Part shown: one piece after another, positions 1-11,692 of the stretch | How the letters are laid out: each line of letters opens with the position of its first letter | How positions within the stretch are numbered: position 1 is the stretch's first letter | Translations under genes and position numbers: made by a program | Assembly (NCBI GenBank): GCA_900169235.1 | Contig: FWCC01000164.1 | Span: forward strand, 124,001-188,000 | Length of the DNA: 64,000 nucleotides | DNA from: Zarea fungicola | Lineage: Eukaryota > Ascomycota > Sordariomycetes > Hypocreales > Cordycipitaceae | Direction: 5' to 3' | Notes under the pieces: model-generated | The model's input: the letters and a program-made list of their open reading frames with translations, nothing else | What the model was told of the DNA's origin: nothing | The model's database searches: none

Positions 1-417
1 CTAAAACAGCCATGCGCGACGTTCCCTACAATGATGAATGCTTTCCATGGGCTCACTGTATATAGGTTGTGTGATGATCGCGAAAGCCGATCTTTGACAT
101 CACCTGAACAGTAGTACAGTAACTCACCGGGGAGCCCGACTTCACGCCGTCGCTTAGACAAAGATGCGCTGATAGGTTTCCCCCCTTTGCCTCTAGCCAA
201 TTGACCCATTACACGAAAATCTGGCCCCAAACTGCAAACTAAGTGGCAGGCTAATGAATTGCAGCCCACCAGCAAGTCAAAAGTGACATAAATAACGGAA
301 TCTCATCATTGATAGCCGGGAAGTCCCGGGGTCGATTCGCCACCTCCACTTCAACTACATACTTGCAGACATCATTGCATCACAAGATATTCCTCCTGTC
401 TCTCAAATCTTGCAATT

Positions 418-2259
418 ATGATACTCGCGACTTTTCTTTTATTAATCTTTGTGCTGGAGTCTGTTGCCTATAGCACATCAGACGGAAACACAGCACCACC
501 TTCACCAGAGGTGCGCATCCGCAATGGCACATTAATTGGCAGCCATGATGCAGCGAGAAATCAAGATTTCTTTTTGGGAATTCCGTATGCAAAACCACCT
601 ATCGACGCTCTTCGCTTTAATCGACCACAGCCATTGGCCCAGAGATGGAGCGCACCTCAAGATGCGAGCAAATACGGTCCGTCCTGCCTGGGCGTCGGTG
701 TCGCGTTGGTGGGCTATGATCAAAACACTAGCTGGCCGCAGAGTGAAGATTGCTTGACTATCAATGTGGTGCGCCCATCCAGGTATAGTAGCCATGTGCA
801 TCCCAATGGTCTGCCAGTGTTGGTCTGGGTCTACGGTGGTGGCTTTCAAGAGGGCTACAGCGGCGATCCCAGATACAATTTCTCGCGTCTTGTCCGGATC
901 GCAGAGGAATCGACGCAGCCTATCATAGGCGTCAGCTTCAATTACCGTACTGGTATTCTCGGTTTTGGATACGGGTCACCATTCTTATCGACCGGTACTG
1001 CCAATTTAGGGATTCATGACCAACGAATGGCTTTCCATTGGATCCATGAGAACATCGCCTCGTTCGGTGGAGATCCCAAGAGGGTGACATTGTTTGGAGA
1101 ATCTGCTGGCGCACTGTCTATCGGATTGAATCTCCTTGCCAACAATGGAACTGATGACGACTTCTTTCATGGGGCGATCATGGAAAGTGGCAATCCTTTC
1201 TTTGCCCATAGCTTCCCAACAGCCTCAGATCAAGACAAGGTCTTGGATGCGGTGCTGGAGCGTTTGAATTGCACCAGGCCTGTAAATGCTCTTACTTGCT
1301 TGCGTGGCATACTGGCCCAACATCTCGTATCGGTAGCGGGAATATCGTGGCGCCCAGTCATTGACAACGATCTATTCACTCAACTGCCTTCAAATTCTTT
1401 GAGCGAAGGAGCGTTCATCAAAATTCCAATTCTGGTCGGCACAAACACCAATGAGGGAACAACATTCCTAGACGCGTACAGACAGGGACAGCCTGTGAAC
1501 ACTCTAGAAGACGTACGGCGAGTGCTGCAGATTAGCATGGCCCCATTCGTGCTTCCCAACAAAACCATTGATGATTGCTACCGGGTCTATTCTGGGTTGT
1601 CTAGCAATGCGTCTGAGGCACAACTGGGTACCGTGATTTCTGATCCGGGGCCGCATTTTGGCCAACTCTTTGGCCAAACTTCTCTCATTCTCGGAGATTC
1701 CATGTTCAATGCTGGGCGGCGTGCTACTTGTCAAGCCTGGGCAAAACAGGGTGTAGCTGCCTATAGCTACCGCTTCGATACCAATCCCGCGACGCTCGAT
1801 CCGAAGGTTTACGGGTCTGCGCATTTCTCAGAAGTATCATTTGTCTTTGCCAACAGCCAAGGTATTGGTTACGAGTCCAACCCGTTTAATGTACAAAATA
1901 TGGACTTGAAATTAAAATACCTGCGATTATCGAACCTTATGGCAAAGATGTGGATCAGTTTTGCTCAAACAGGGTCGCCTGATATCCGTCAAAGTATGCA
2001 CTCACCCCGCTGTAGTTTTGTTATTGACTTTGCCATTCAACCTTGTCTCCTACACAAAGAATCCATCCATGGCTCTGCGGCGCTAACAAGCTTTGTGTGA
2101 CTAGGCCATCCGAAGCAAGCCGCCTGGCCGAAATATGACTTGAAGACCCCGACTAATCTCGTTTTGAACGCGACAAGAGGGCCGACGCTGGAGGCAGATG
2201 ATTATCGCGAAAGGCAAATGCAATTTTTCCTTGAAACTACAGAGGCGTATAACCGCTAG
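418..2259 (+). CDS. Secreted type-B carboxylesterase/lipase
   Basis: Predicted alpha/beta-hydrolase of the fungal carboxylesterase B family, which hydrolyses carboxylic esters, probably outside the cell. Two exons, 418-1993 and 2105-2259, give 576 residues, normal for the family. The intron 1994-2104 starts GTATGC, has CTAAC near 2083 and ends CTAG. Splicing restores a family-like C-terminus ending in TEAYNR; reading through the intron stops at 2100. The N-terminus is a hydrophobic signal peptide. The oxyanion-hole motif is VYGGGF. The nucleophile elbow GESAG places the catalytic serine at about residue 229. The likely triad partners are Glu346 (in NTNEG) and His469 (in GSAHFSE). Several N-x-S/T sites fit secretion. 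It lies far from the NRPS and no link to it can be shown. The substrate cannot be read from sequence. Confidence 0.9.
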
Positions 2260-4546
2260 GGCTGCAACTTATTCGGAGTGGAGACTGTCGCTAAAAATTC
2301 TCGCCTGAATCTTTGGTGAACCAGTGGCGCATGTCGGTACCTGAATTGGAAGTCCCAGAATCAGCCGTGTCATTATTTAGTAACGAAAAGCTACCCACAG
2401 CGGACTTTTTGTAGTGGCTGCACGTATTATTAGGCACAGCATACCTGAGCAGAAAAAAAAACTAACTAGCGTTAAAAAAATGACGGGCTCAATAAGATAC
2501 GGGACGTATCACTGGCGATAGTGACAATAAGGGACGGATTGCACGGCGGGGAAGCACAGCTACGGATCCAACGGCATCGTAGTCTCTCTCTTTGTACCGT
2601 TTTAGTACTTTAACATGTATCCTCAATGACCTACTTCACTCGCTTAAAGAGAGCTTTTTTATGTGTCCTTGCTGGCGCGTCGTTGTTTTCGGCTCGCGCT
2701 GAGTTTAAATACCATCTGTCGCAGTAATGTCTGAGGAATAGAACCAGTTCCAATGACTGAAAAAAGGTATTCTTGGATTAACTGCCTCGTTGAGCCGCTC
2801 TAATTGACACTTGCAGGTCTGCGTCGTGGGCAGCTCTGTTGGAGGATACAGGATGGTGCCAAACATTGCCTGACGCAAAGATGTAATTGACGAAATGCCA
2901 TATCGAACACAAGCGGAAGAGCATCACATTGAGGAGATACTTTAGTGTACCGCAGCCATGTTCCGCTCGCAGGAAGTAATACCATAGCTATTGTAGATGA
3001 CTTTCGTGTCTGGCGTGCTGTTGGGCCGACAAGGCTGCCAACCGTTGCCGTGACATTATGAGGCAATTCCTATCCAATGGTTACTGGCCCTACTGACCAT
3101 AATCCTCAAAGACTAGCTAGGCTGCGTATAAAACCTCTGCTTCCCAATTATGTGCTTTAACATGGGAAATCTAGCAACTAGAGGCCACCGTGCCCCTGCT
3201 GAAATTAGTGGAGAAACCGCTGGAAGTTGCATATGGAATTCAAACGTTGAAATACGTTAGATCGAACCAAGTGGAATTAACTAGAGCTAGAAACTAAGAA
3301 GAAAGATATTCCGGGCAAGAAATATGCAAGACAAGGTTTCTGTCGAGACATTTTTGATCACTTCAAACGGTATAGACTAATATCTTCTCAATATTATTGC
3401 TAATAATAGAATAAAGAACTGGCTGACGAGATGATGCTAGCTTTAGAGATACGAGGCTGCTCTGTATTCTTTATTAATAAATGCTGTTTTCGGGTACCGG
3501 GTAGCTAGCCCCTTGACTCCTGTCACTCCATAATCTTGATTGGTTAATCAACAATTAACGAAGTTACCCGCAGGCGTTATGCCATGACTCGCATGGTAAG
3601 CACTTGTCTGAATAGTTGGCGTACATCTTCTGATGGGTTTTAAGTTTATAGTGGACTAAGAAAAATAAAGTTTGATCTTCCATAGGATAGCCGACAAAGC
3701 AGATAGCGCAGCCTCGTAGGAAGTATATCTCGGCTGTAGGATCAATCGGCTTGAAGGAAGAGAAAAGCATCATGGCCCTCCCAGCCAGGTTCGGCGACAT
3801 CAACAAAACCGCGTTCCATACCAAGCATTACTGACTCACTGCATCGGGCTGGTATCCGAGATTTTTAGTACTTTTTATTACCAAAGGCACTCGGGGAGAC
3901 AAGAACGCCACAGCAAGTCAATCATAAACACGTAATCATCTCGACGCTGCCAAGGACTGACGGCGCTGCGAACTGTGTAATACCTGAGGGATATACATGA
4001 CAAATTCGCAGATTGCTATTTTAAGATCTACCTTTAGTAAATCGTTGTTCCTCGTGGAGTGCCATGCACGCGCCAAGATCATTGCCTGGGCCACTTGTAT
4101 TCGGGAATGAACGCATCCGGTGTGGATTTGCTCCTCAGACTCTGTCCGCGTGGTCTGCATTTTCTATACTTGGTAGCGTGATAGAGAGTAAAGTTATAGC
4201 ACCAAGACGAGGGCCAAGAGAAATTGTGTCTTTTTTTTTTTTTTTTTTAGAATCCATCACTTTATCGGAGCGTGTAGCGCGTGTGGCGTTTACTTGCTTG
4301 GCGCATTTTGTACGTGGCGAAGCTGTCTCTGGGTAATTTCCCGTACAAGGACGTTTGGAAATTTGAGTATACAATAGTATCTTAATCTATGCGGGCTCAG
4401 CTTGGATGAGCTATAAATTACAGATCTCTCCCGTCCAATTTCTTATGCCCTTCTACATCATTAAACAAAACCTCAAGCTAACACTACATTCTTCTTCAAA
4501 CTCTAAAGCATCAACTTTACTACAATCACAAAGACTATTCAAAACC
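2260..4546. other. Intergenic stretch, no gene recognised
   Basis: About 2.3 kb between the esterase and the secreted-repeat gene. Short open frames occur on both strands (for example 2800-3066 and 3564-3824, minus) but show no start context, splice pattern or family motif I recognise. There is an AT-rich patch around 3370-3420 and an 18-nt poly-T run near 4231. It ends with the promoter of the next gene. Confidence 0.5.
4412..4419 (+). promoter_or_regulatory. TATA-like element of the secreted-repeat gene
   Basis: TATAAATT lies about 130 bp upstream of the chosen ATG at 4547, followed by a pyrimidine/CAA-rich leader typical of fungal 5' UTRs. This favours the ATG at 4547 over the in-frame ATG at 4406, which would precede the TATA box and add 47 residues without a signal peptide. 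Confidence 0.45.
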
Positions 4547-5302
4547 ATGAAGTATCTTACTGCACTTCTCACTGTTGCCACCACTGGTGTCTCTGCTGCG
4601 TCGATCCCTGGTGCCAGCGACTCTGCCACGGTCATCCTTCGCAGTGTCCCCTTGGACCTGACGACCCAGACTGGCTTCAACGGCAACCAGCCAGAGCAGA
4701 AAGGTCCTGTTGGCTCCTCTGGCCCCTTTGAGTCAGTTGAGCTCAACTTGGCTGCTAATTTCGGCAACAAGGCCCTCCGCTGCCAAGTCCTCGCTTCCAA
4801 CAACCAACCCATCGTTCTTGTTCGTGGAGCCAATGTTGATACTACATTCGGCGATGCTGGCAAAGGCCCATGGACCTTCAAGGCCGGTGCCACCAAGGTG
4901 AATCAGATCAAGTGTGACCCTGCTTTCAAGGCGGCCAACCAAAATGCACCCCCCGCCCCCCCAGCTGCGGCTGCCGACACTAGCATCCGAGTGACTCTCT
5001 CTGATGGCGACCTGGCCACCCAGACAGCCTTCCAGAAGGCTGGTCTTGTTCCTGAGGTACAGAATCCTGTCGCCTCCAGGGGTCCGTTCAACTCTGTCAA
5101 CCTTTCTCTTGGTTCTGGTGTACAGAAGAAGGACCTCCGATGCCAAGTTCGGGACGAGAGGAACAAACCAATTACCGTTAAACGCGGAGCGAACGTTCAG
5201 AATACCTTTGCTGATGGTGGTCTTGGACCTTGGACCTTTGTCAAACCTGCTTCCAGCAAGGTTGCCAAGATTTTCTGCGACCCTGCTTTTGTTAAGGCTT
5301 AG
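4547..5302 (+). CDS. Small secreted protein with two tandem repeat domains
   Basis: A 251-residue protein of unknown function. The first 17-18 residues form a signal peptide ending VSA-A, so it should be secreted. The mature part is two homologous domains of about 100 residues joined by a Pro/Ala-rich linker near residues 125-142. Both copies share TQTxF, GPFxSVxLxL, LRCQV, RGANVxxTF, GPWTF and a final CDPAF. Each domain has exactly two cysteines, one in LRCQV and one before DPAF, which suggests one disulfide per domain. The start at 4547 was chosen because it begins the signal peptide and sits below a TATA box. Duplicated secreted domains of this size are common among effector-like or surface proteins, but no role can be assigned. 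No intron is needed. Confidence 0.85.
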   Translation: MKYLTALLTVATTGVSAASIPGASDSATVILRSVPLDLTTQTGFNGNQPEQKGPVGSSGPFESVELNLAANFGNKALRCQVLASNNQPIVLVRGANVDTTFGDAGKGPWTFKAGATKVNQIKCDPAFKAANQNAPPAPPAAAADTSIRVTLSDGDLATQTAFQKAGLVPEVQNPVASRGPFNSVNLSLGSGVQKKDLRCQVRDERNKPITVKRGANVQNTFADGGLGPWTFVKPASSKVAKIFCDPAFVKA

Positions 5303-6295
5303 CAGAAATATCTATACACTGTCTGCAGATTGATGCTGCATTGAGGAACTGCCGGCTTCTGTCTCGCACGCTTGGATAGCCAATGGCAAAGGTAATTAAA
5401 CGGGATTCTATTTACATGTAATTAGGCTCTACTTTAAACAATATAGGCATCTATTCCCTTTTCACCTTTTTCCTCTCCTGTAAAATTACGCTGCTTTGTG
5501 AATTTCTGTTACCCTAATTATTCATGTAAATGTAAGACTTAGTGACTCGCGGCTATTCGAGGAAGCAAACAATTGGCCTGGCGTGCTTTTCAGATGCTCA
5601 CATACCCAGCAGACATTTGGATGCCTTCAATCATTCTGCAAGGTGCCGTACAAATGTTCCTTTATCTAACCCTTTATGTGTGCATCGCTGTTCCCCCTGT
5701 GCTACTTCCTTCCATGATGCCTTGAATCCTGGCCGGCCGCGTGACTTGATCTGGTCCAACTCCAACGGGAAAGGACGACCTGTCTCTTAGGGGCAGAGAT
5801 TTAACTTTAAAAAAAGTCAGGTAATTGGTGCAAGGCAAACGATTCCTCGCATTTTCTTGGTATTAATACTTAAAATCTGAAGCTGGGGCGAGAAATCAAG
5901 CCTCAATGGTGGCTAGTAAAGACTTGCCATACGGTTATAATGAGCGAGCCAAGTATTAGTTTAAGTTCTCGTTCAAATCGAAATAATCATTCAATTAACC
6001 AAGTTAAATACTGTCAAGTCGACAAGGCCTTGCAGGCGTGGAACATGCATACTCAGTTGCCCTTTAATCACTTCCAAGGGCGGTGCGCTAGCCGGGTGAG
6101 TATGGCTGTTGGTCCTTGCTCCAGTTGCCAAACCCTCAACTCGGAAAGTAAATCTACCAGAAAATCCCCCCTGAAATAAAGATTCTATCGCTTGGCCTGC
6201 CACGGACAGGCTCGGCACCCCTTGTGGAGGCCAGCGGTTCTGGCGCCTTATGGTTGCCAATGCCAACGATTTCGTAGGCTCTCGTCTAGTTTGTG
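5303..6295. other. Intergenic stretch, no gene recognised
   Basis: About 1 kb, partly AT-rich (5400-5540, 5800-6010), between the convergent secreted-repeat gene and NRPS-like gene. An open frame on the minus strand at 5991-6266 (91 codons) lies just beyond the stop of the NRPS-like gene. It does not resemble the carrier or reductase domains expected there. Confidence 0.5.
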
Positions 6296-8105
6296 CTAAT
6301 ACAGCTCTTGGATCTCCTCCTTATACAATGCCTCTAAATCTTTCCTCTTTATCTCGCCTTTTGCATTTTTTAGAAGTGTTTTTCTAGGATTTGCGATGAT
6401 AGCCCGAGATCTGTCGACTCGGTTGTAGCTCAGTGTTCCCTCCCAAGCCTTTTCCATGCTCGGCCAGATCTCGTCGAGCTTCGCGCTGGTGTTCGTTCTA
6501 TCATATAGCTCTAGCAGCAGACATGGACTCGGCCGCCCGCTTCCCAGCACAGCAACTGCCTTGACCAGTTTATGAGTCCTTACTCGCTCAAATGGAATAG
6601 GGTTAATATTTTGCGCAATGCTTAGAATGATGATATCATCTACCCTACAAGCAAATCGCCAGTGGTGTAGCTTTGTCGGGTGTGGCGAGAAGAGGTCGCC
6701 CATACTAGGCTCCTGCTTACCCGGAAATATCTGGAATATCACCTGGGGTGGTAGTTTAAGCGTGTCATCGCGAATGAATACCAGCTCAAATTTGTCTTCC
6801 ATGAAATGTGCCATTGAATCCCGTGAGCGACACTGTCAAAGCAAATATATTCCCCGGCGTCTAGGTCGGCAGCGTGGAGTTGGAAGAATGGCAGCTCGGT
6901 GGCGACATAGCTGGGAGCGATAGCGACCTGCTGTGCGAGCTGGCTAGTGAGCTTTTCTGATAGGGCGGCTGTATACATGATATTAGTAAATTCGAATAGG
7001 ACCTTAGGTGATTGAGCTTTGCATGCCTCCGCCGGTGAAGAGATATTTAAGCTGCTTTAGCTCCGCCATGTATGTGCTGTTATGGCAGGCAGGCTCTAGC
7101 CGAGATGGGAAAGTAACCAAAGCCACGCATTTACTTTCCTGGATCCATTTTGTCATAGCAGTGGCAGTATATTCGAAATGCGACAGGTGCATTGGGGTAA
7201 GAACGTTTATAGTATTTGTATATAGCGCATGTACAATTAGGAGTCCCATGCTTTCATGGAACGCAGATACTGAAGAGAGCAGTCTGCGACGAGGCTGTCC
7301 AGGAGGGTTGCATTGGAAGCGTGGATGAACAGGGCGGCCATCGAGGTCGGTAAGATGGACTGAAAACGCAGCGCTGGCCGGTACCTCATTTGTCCAAGGA
7401 ATGACTTTTGGGCTACCAGTAGATCCAGAGGTGTGGAAATACTATAAAAGAGGTTAGCAGTATTACGATTTCCCATTTGCACATGAAATACACTGACCAC
7501 TACAAGGTCCTTTCTGGCCTTGTTATATGACTTCTCATATGGAAAGTCCTTAACCTTTGTTTCCCTTGATAGAGTGTATGTGGTGGGAACTGAAATGCAG
7601 GGTAGGTTGCTACAGACTTTAAATAAGTCGTAAGGAGCCATATCATCTGTATAGAAGAGCACTTTACTCCCTGTCTGCTCCATGAGGCTCTGGTGGCCAG
7701 CAACATCATTTACAGGAGCTGAAAAGAGCAGCTTTTGCTTGTTAGCAAGTTTTCTTATCAACTTCAAATAAGAAAGAGTGTAAATACAACAATCTGGGCC
7801 TTAGAAGCTGCAAAAGGCATCAAATAGTATCGAATGTCAGGTAGACCGATATATGTAACCATGTCGAATGAGTTGAGCGCCATTTCCTCCATTTTTTCTT
7901 TCAACCACAAGGCTAACCGGTCCACAGCATTGGCAAATTCCGCTAATGTGACAAAAAGGACACTCTGATCTAGGTGCGGAGGTTGCAGGAACTCGGCAAA
8001 AGTACGTTGTGGATAGTCCCTAGCAAGATCGTCAAGTACAGTTGTGACGAGCTTTTCGTCCGTGTTGGAGTTGCTCATAATGGTCTGCTGTGGGCTAACT
8101 TCCAT
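6296..8105 (-). pseudogene. NRPS-like adenylating enzyme, A domain only, likely frameshifted
   Basis: Resembles the adenylation domain of fungal NRPS-like A-T-R carboxylate reductases. Four exons are inferred: 8105-7791 (ATG at 8105 or 8078), 7737-7498, 7441-7027 and 6968-6296. Intron 7442-7497 is classical (GT, GCTAAC, TATAG) and recreates the ATP-binding core FHTSGSTGSPK. Intron 6969-7026 works only with a GC donor and has TACTAAT before its AG. Near 6815 the frame shifts by one base: one reading ends CFDSVAHGIQ and the other resumes MAHFMEDKFELVFI. This may be a real lesion or a sequencing error. The protein stops at KEEIQELY, where a carrier domain would begin, so the T and reductase domains are absent (about 545 residues against roughly 1,050). 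It may be a relic. A late core motif HWRFACRVDDIIILS is kept. Confidence 0.65.
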
Positions 8106-9153
8106 CGCGCGTTGGCAGCAGGTGTTGGCAAGCAAATAGTAAATTTAGTTGAATCGGCTGTACACTTATAACTAGGACACGGATTCTTGTATGTGTTTGA
8201 AAATTCTCGGAGATTCGTAATGCTCCCTTGTTCCGGCGAGAACCAGGCAATACTCGAGTTTCGTACCTATTAAGGCTTGTAAAACAAAACAGGGATAATA
8301 ATAAGTAGCAATCGGGAGGTACTTTCTTTTTTATGCAATTCCTCGCCGCCGTAGGGGCAGCCCATACCGAAGTATTTTGCCGAAGACCCATGCCGAAAAC
8401 CCGCACCACTTTAGTCTTCCTGCGAATTTGAATGCTTTTGTTTGTAGCCCTTGTACTCTGTAGCAATTTATTTATTCACCTATTTTTCGCAGGCCTATAC
8501 TCTGTATCATTGGTGGTAAGGCGGGTTAGGTTTATGGTGTGTGCCGAGTCACTAGTAGCCCTTTCCCTCGGAACGCCCATTATCACTAAGTTGTAGGTTA
8601 GTAGGTAAATCGTCTTGGCGTTGAGGATGAACATCTTCATTTCATACGTCAATCTACATGCACAGTAATAAGCAAAGGATGTTAAAGCTTAATCTTGGCT
8701 GGCTATTCTACAGTCGAAGTAATGTGAGAGGTAAGCTATATACCGAAACGTTCCTGACATATTACATGAATGACATGGAAAGCATCGTAAATTAGGTCAC
8801 TGTCGAAAAGAAATATACATTAAACCCTGAAAATCACTGCCGGAACTTTCGATTTGTGAAACATATCGTATCCCTGTGCCGCGTCTGTCCATGGATTCGG
8901 CCAAGATACTCCAAACAGGACAACGGTCCATTTGTAAACGAATATTTTTGCTGGATCAAGTCAGATTGACAGCTCTCTCGGTTTGATATAGTAGAGACAA
9001 AACCTGCTTGTATATTTAACTACCGGTTTCGCAAAATTGAAGCGACGCAGATAAACGAAGCTCATGCAAGAGCTCTAATATAAAAGAGTTTGGTTAAGAG
9101 TGTTATAACAAGTTAAAAAAAAAACGGTAAATTGAAGATAATATTCTTAGAGT
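8106..9153. other. Intergenic stretch, no gene recognised
   Basis: About 1 kb upstream of the NRPS-like gene and downstream of the oxygenase-like gene. It is AT-rich in parts and has a poly-A run near 9114. I see no coding exon or RNA gene. It should contain the promoter of the NRPS-like gene and the terminator of the oxygenase-like gene. Confidence 0.45.
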
Positions 9154-10179
9154 CTAACCCATGCTCAGTAGTGCTGTTGTTGCAGTACCGTCGTGTAAGT
9201 CGTACATGATCAAGTTAATGACTTCCTGCGATTGTCTGACCCCATGGAGTGGCGCCCGAAATCGATTTCCAGACAGTTTTTGCAGGCTCATTCCCACATT
9301 CACAATAGGCATGTCGCCAAACACATCCACGACAGTCCACTCTGCAGTGACGGGATGTGGCACCTCTAGAAATGGCTCAGTATAGCACGTCATTGTGAGA
9401 ATGTCCGAGTCCACGTGGCGCTCCATGAGTTCCGTGCCCGGCGTCGCCGCCGCCAACCCAAGGCAGAGGTTGCTTAGGCCAGGGTCGCTGGGGTTCTGGG
9501 CGGCTGCGGGCACAATTGGGGGCTGTAGGAAGCCGCAAATCTGGAGGGTCAACTCCCTTAGTACGCCGTCCATGACGGCTGCCACATCGAATATAGCTGT
9601 TTCCACCGGCTGTAAGCTGGCTGGCAGCGCAAGAGAGCCTTCAACCTGCTGTCGGCGTGATAGCTACAGGAACAAGCTGTCAATGCAAACGTTTTCAATG
9701 CAGAGGGGAAATGGCCAAGATGAGAGTCAAAACACGAAAAGTATCAAATAAAGGAAAACGACTGAAATAACGCCGCAAGAGTCGATTTCTTCTCATGGAA
9801 ACAAGGAGTTGACTAACCTTGAGAGTTTGAACGCTGAGCTCCTCACAATATTGGAAACTGTAGGTAGCGCACTAGTTAGAACGCATCTCTTCAGTAGCTG
9901 GAAACAATCCCTTCACAACAATGTTTCCGCGCGTTTCTAGACCCACCCGTCATGATCAGATTGCGTGGTGTAAGGCAACTTGGCCGGCAAGTCTTGGTTA
10001 AAGAAGCTGCGCTGGGCGGGGATGATAAGCTGTTGGGGTTGTAGCGCGGCCTCAACGGGGGTCTCGCGCAGGTCGAGAAAGAAGAGACCCTGGGTCGACA
10101 GGGCGTGGAGCAACCTGTTTTGCTCTTGCTCGTCTCCCGCCAGCAACCGGCCCAAGTGAACTACCTCGAGCATAGGCAT
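9154..10179 (-). CDS. 2OG-Fe(II) oxygenase-like protein, short and possibly degenerate
   Basis: Resembles isopenicillin-N-synthase-like 2-oxoglutarate/Fe(II) oxygenases, which hydroxylate or otherwise oxidise small molecules. Proposed exons: 10179-9943 (N-terminal part with VVHLGRLL and a GLFFLDL strand), 9871-9818 (reads SFQYCEELSVQTLK) and 9663-9154 (catalytic core). The joined frame has 266 residues, below the usual 320-360. The iron-binding HxD is visible in MERHVDSDILTM, and the distal His in FRAPLHGV. After HGV the frame runs to a stop without the expected R-x-S 2OG-binding motif and its YFL strand. The C-terminus is therefore lost, or lies in an exon I could not find. The second intron (9664-9817, 154 bp) is long for this locus and its borders are uncertain. 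It is divergent from the zinc-finger gene. Confidence 0.6.
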
Positions 10180-10363
10180 TGAGAGGATTGTTGACTATAT
10201 TTGAGGATGTTAGACATTGACGCCATTACCCCAGTCTGACCAAAGGTTGAAATACAAAACCTTGAGTCTGACAGAAGTCTTGCTGTATCATCCTACTTCC
10301 CGATCTGTTACTATTGCACATGAACACAAGCGCCACAAGTTCTTGGTGAGGTTAGCGTTGACA

Positions 10364-10379
10364 CTAATGCAAGGCCACC
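10364..10379 (+). repeat. Copy of dispersed 16-bp motif CTAATGCAAGGCCACC
   Basis: Exact copy, also found at 13177-13192 and, on the minus strand, at 61112-61127. It lies between the divergent oxygenase-like and zinc-finger genes. Confidence 0.7.
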
Positions 10380-10539
10380 TGCCGCTTGGCGCGAATTCTC
10401 TGGGGTAATTTCTAATGAGCTGCACAGCTTATCAACAGCTCATGAGTGAACAAGCCGGCCGAAACCGGGGTAAGAGGCACAAAAAAAGTACAGTGATGCC
10501 TAGAGTTGTGTCGGTATTGAGTGAGAACAATATACGTGT

Positions 10540-10561
10540 ATTATCTAATTAGCTAGATAAT
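10540..10561. repeat. Perfect 8-bp inverted repeat in a divergent promoter
   Basis: Arms ATTATCTA and TAGATAAT are separated by 6 bp. It sits between the oxygenase-like gene (minus) and the zinc-finger gene (plus), about 285 bp upstream of the latter's ATG. It could be a regulatory palindrome. Because it is AT-only apart from two bases, chance is a fair alternative. Confidence 0.4.
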
Positions 10562-10844
10562 AGTATAAGTGCTCTTATGGGCACGCCAGCCTGCGCAAAG
10601 GGGAGTGAAGTATTGCCTGCCAGCACCGAGCAACTACGTGCCTTGTTAGCGAGGTATCGAGAAGGGTAGCTAGCCACCATATCTTTTCACCAACCAGGCG
10701 TCACTGCATCATCGTTACTGGCTGTTAACCTGGTCTGTCCCGTGGGCCGACTGGTATCATATTTCGCTGCTGCTGCATTAGACTTTTCTCTTTCGTTTTC
10801 TAGTTGAAAAAGAAAGTCCTTGATCATCACAGACAGAAACAAGC

Positions 10845-11692
10845 ATGGCCGAAGCCAGTATTCCACACATTGGGTAAGTACCGCACCCATTGTTACAAGC
10901 TCCCCGCTCACATTCTGACAACGTAGCAACGCCGACGACTTTGCGCTGTCATACAGCACTTATCAGGAGTACTTACCTCAATTGAGCGAGACAACGTCGA
11001 TGGGGCGATATGAAGAAGCGAAACGGGAAATATACAGCCCCAAAACTGCATCCATCTCAGACTTATCCCCTGCACAGTACGACAACATCTTTGCGCTTCA
11101 AGATGCAACTTCGCAGCTGGAAGCGTCGTCCATTGACTGCGGCCACTATAACAGCGGCATCAATCCAGCCTGCGGTATCGACTCTGCCGTTGATTCAACA
11201 ACGCTCTGGTCAGGGTTAGTGGGAAACTCCACGGACTTGGCAGCCAACCTTGACAACATGGGCGACCTAGACAATGACGTGCTCGGAGTCAGATGGGACT
11301 TTCCTGTCAACCTATCCAGCATCCCTGCTAGGTTACCACATATGGCAGATGACGTAGTGGGGGAGCTGTTCCCAATACCGACTTCTTCAGCTGAGATGGC
11401 CGGTCTTTCCATTGAGGGATCTGACGAGGCTTACCCGCTGTCGTTGAACGCGACTGGAGCCTCCGTTCTAGAGTGTCCGTACCCTGAATGTTCTTCAAAG
11501 GTACTCTTCACTCGACCCCTTGACCTGGAAAAGCATTACCGCGCACATCTCCACAACTACTTCTGCAGGATCACTGGGTGCTATCAAGGCGACGAACGCA
11601 CGTCAACAGGGTTTAGTACCAAGAGGGAGAGAAACAAGCATGAAAAGAGAGAACATATCAACTTCGCGACCATCGTTAGCCAATATCAGTAG
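10845..11692 (+). CDS. Small protein with two C2H2-type zinc fingers
   Basis: Predicted 264-residue protein, possibly a DNA-binding regulator. Exon 1 is 10845-10873. The intron 10874-10926 begins GTAAGT and ends GTAG. Exon 2 is 10927-11692. The frame that opens within exon 2 begins with TTG rather than ATG; splicing in exon 1 supplies a real ATG and joins cleanly (PHIG-NADDF). Residues 1-190 are acidic and low in motifs, like an activation or interaction region. Near the C-terminus are two finger-like units. The first has Cys193, Cys198, His213 and His217. The second has Cys223, Cys228, His248 and His253. The C-x4-C spacing and long loops differ from classical fingers but are seen in fungal C2H2 proteins. 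A role in cluster control is only inferred from position. Confidence 0.75.

Noticed and set aside
300..350. tRNA-like string near GGTCGATTCGCC
   Set aside because: No acceptor or T-stem pairing and no A box; it lies in the esterase leader.
2800..3066. Minus-strand 88-codon frame
   Set aside because: No recognisable family, promoter or splice partners.
4228..4250. Poly-T run as a terminator
   Set aside because: Eukaryotic context; a simple homopolymer is not evidence of termination, and no gene ends just before it.
5991..6266. Possible lost carrier/reductase part of the NRPS-like gene
   Set aside because: The translation has no GGDS-like or NAD-binding motif.
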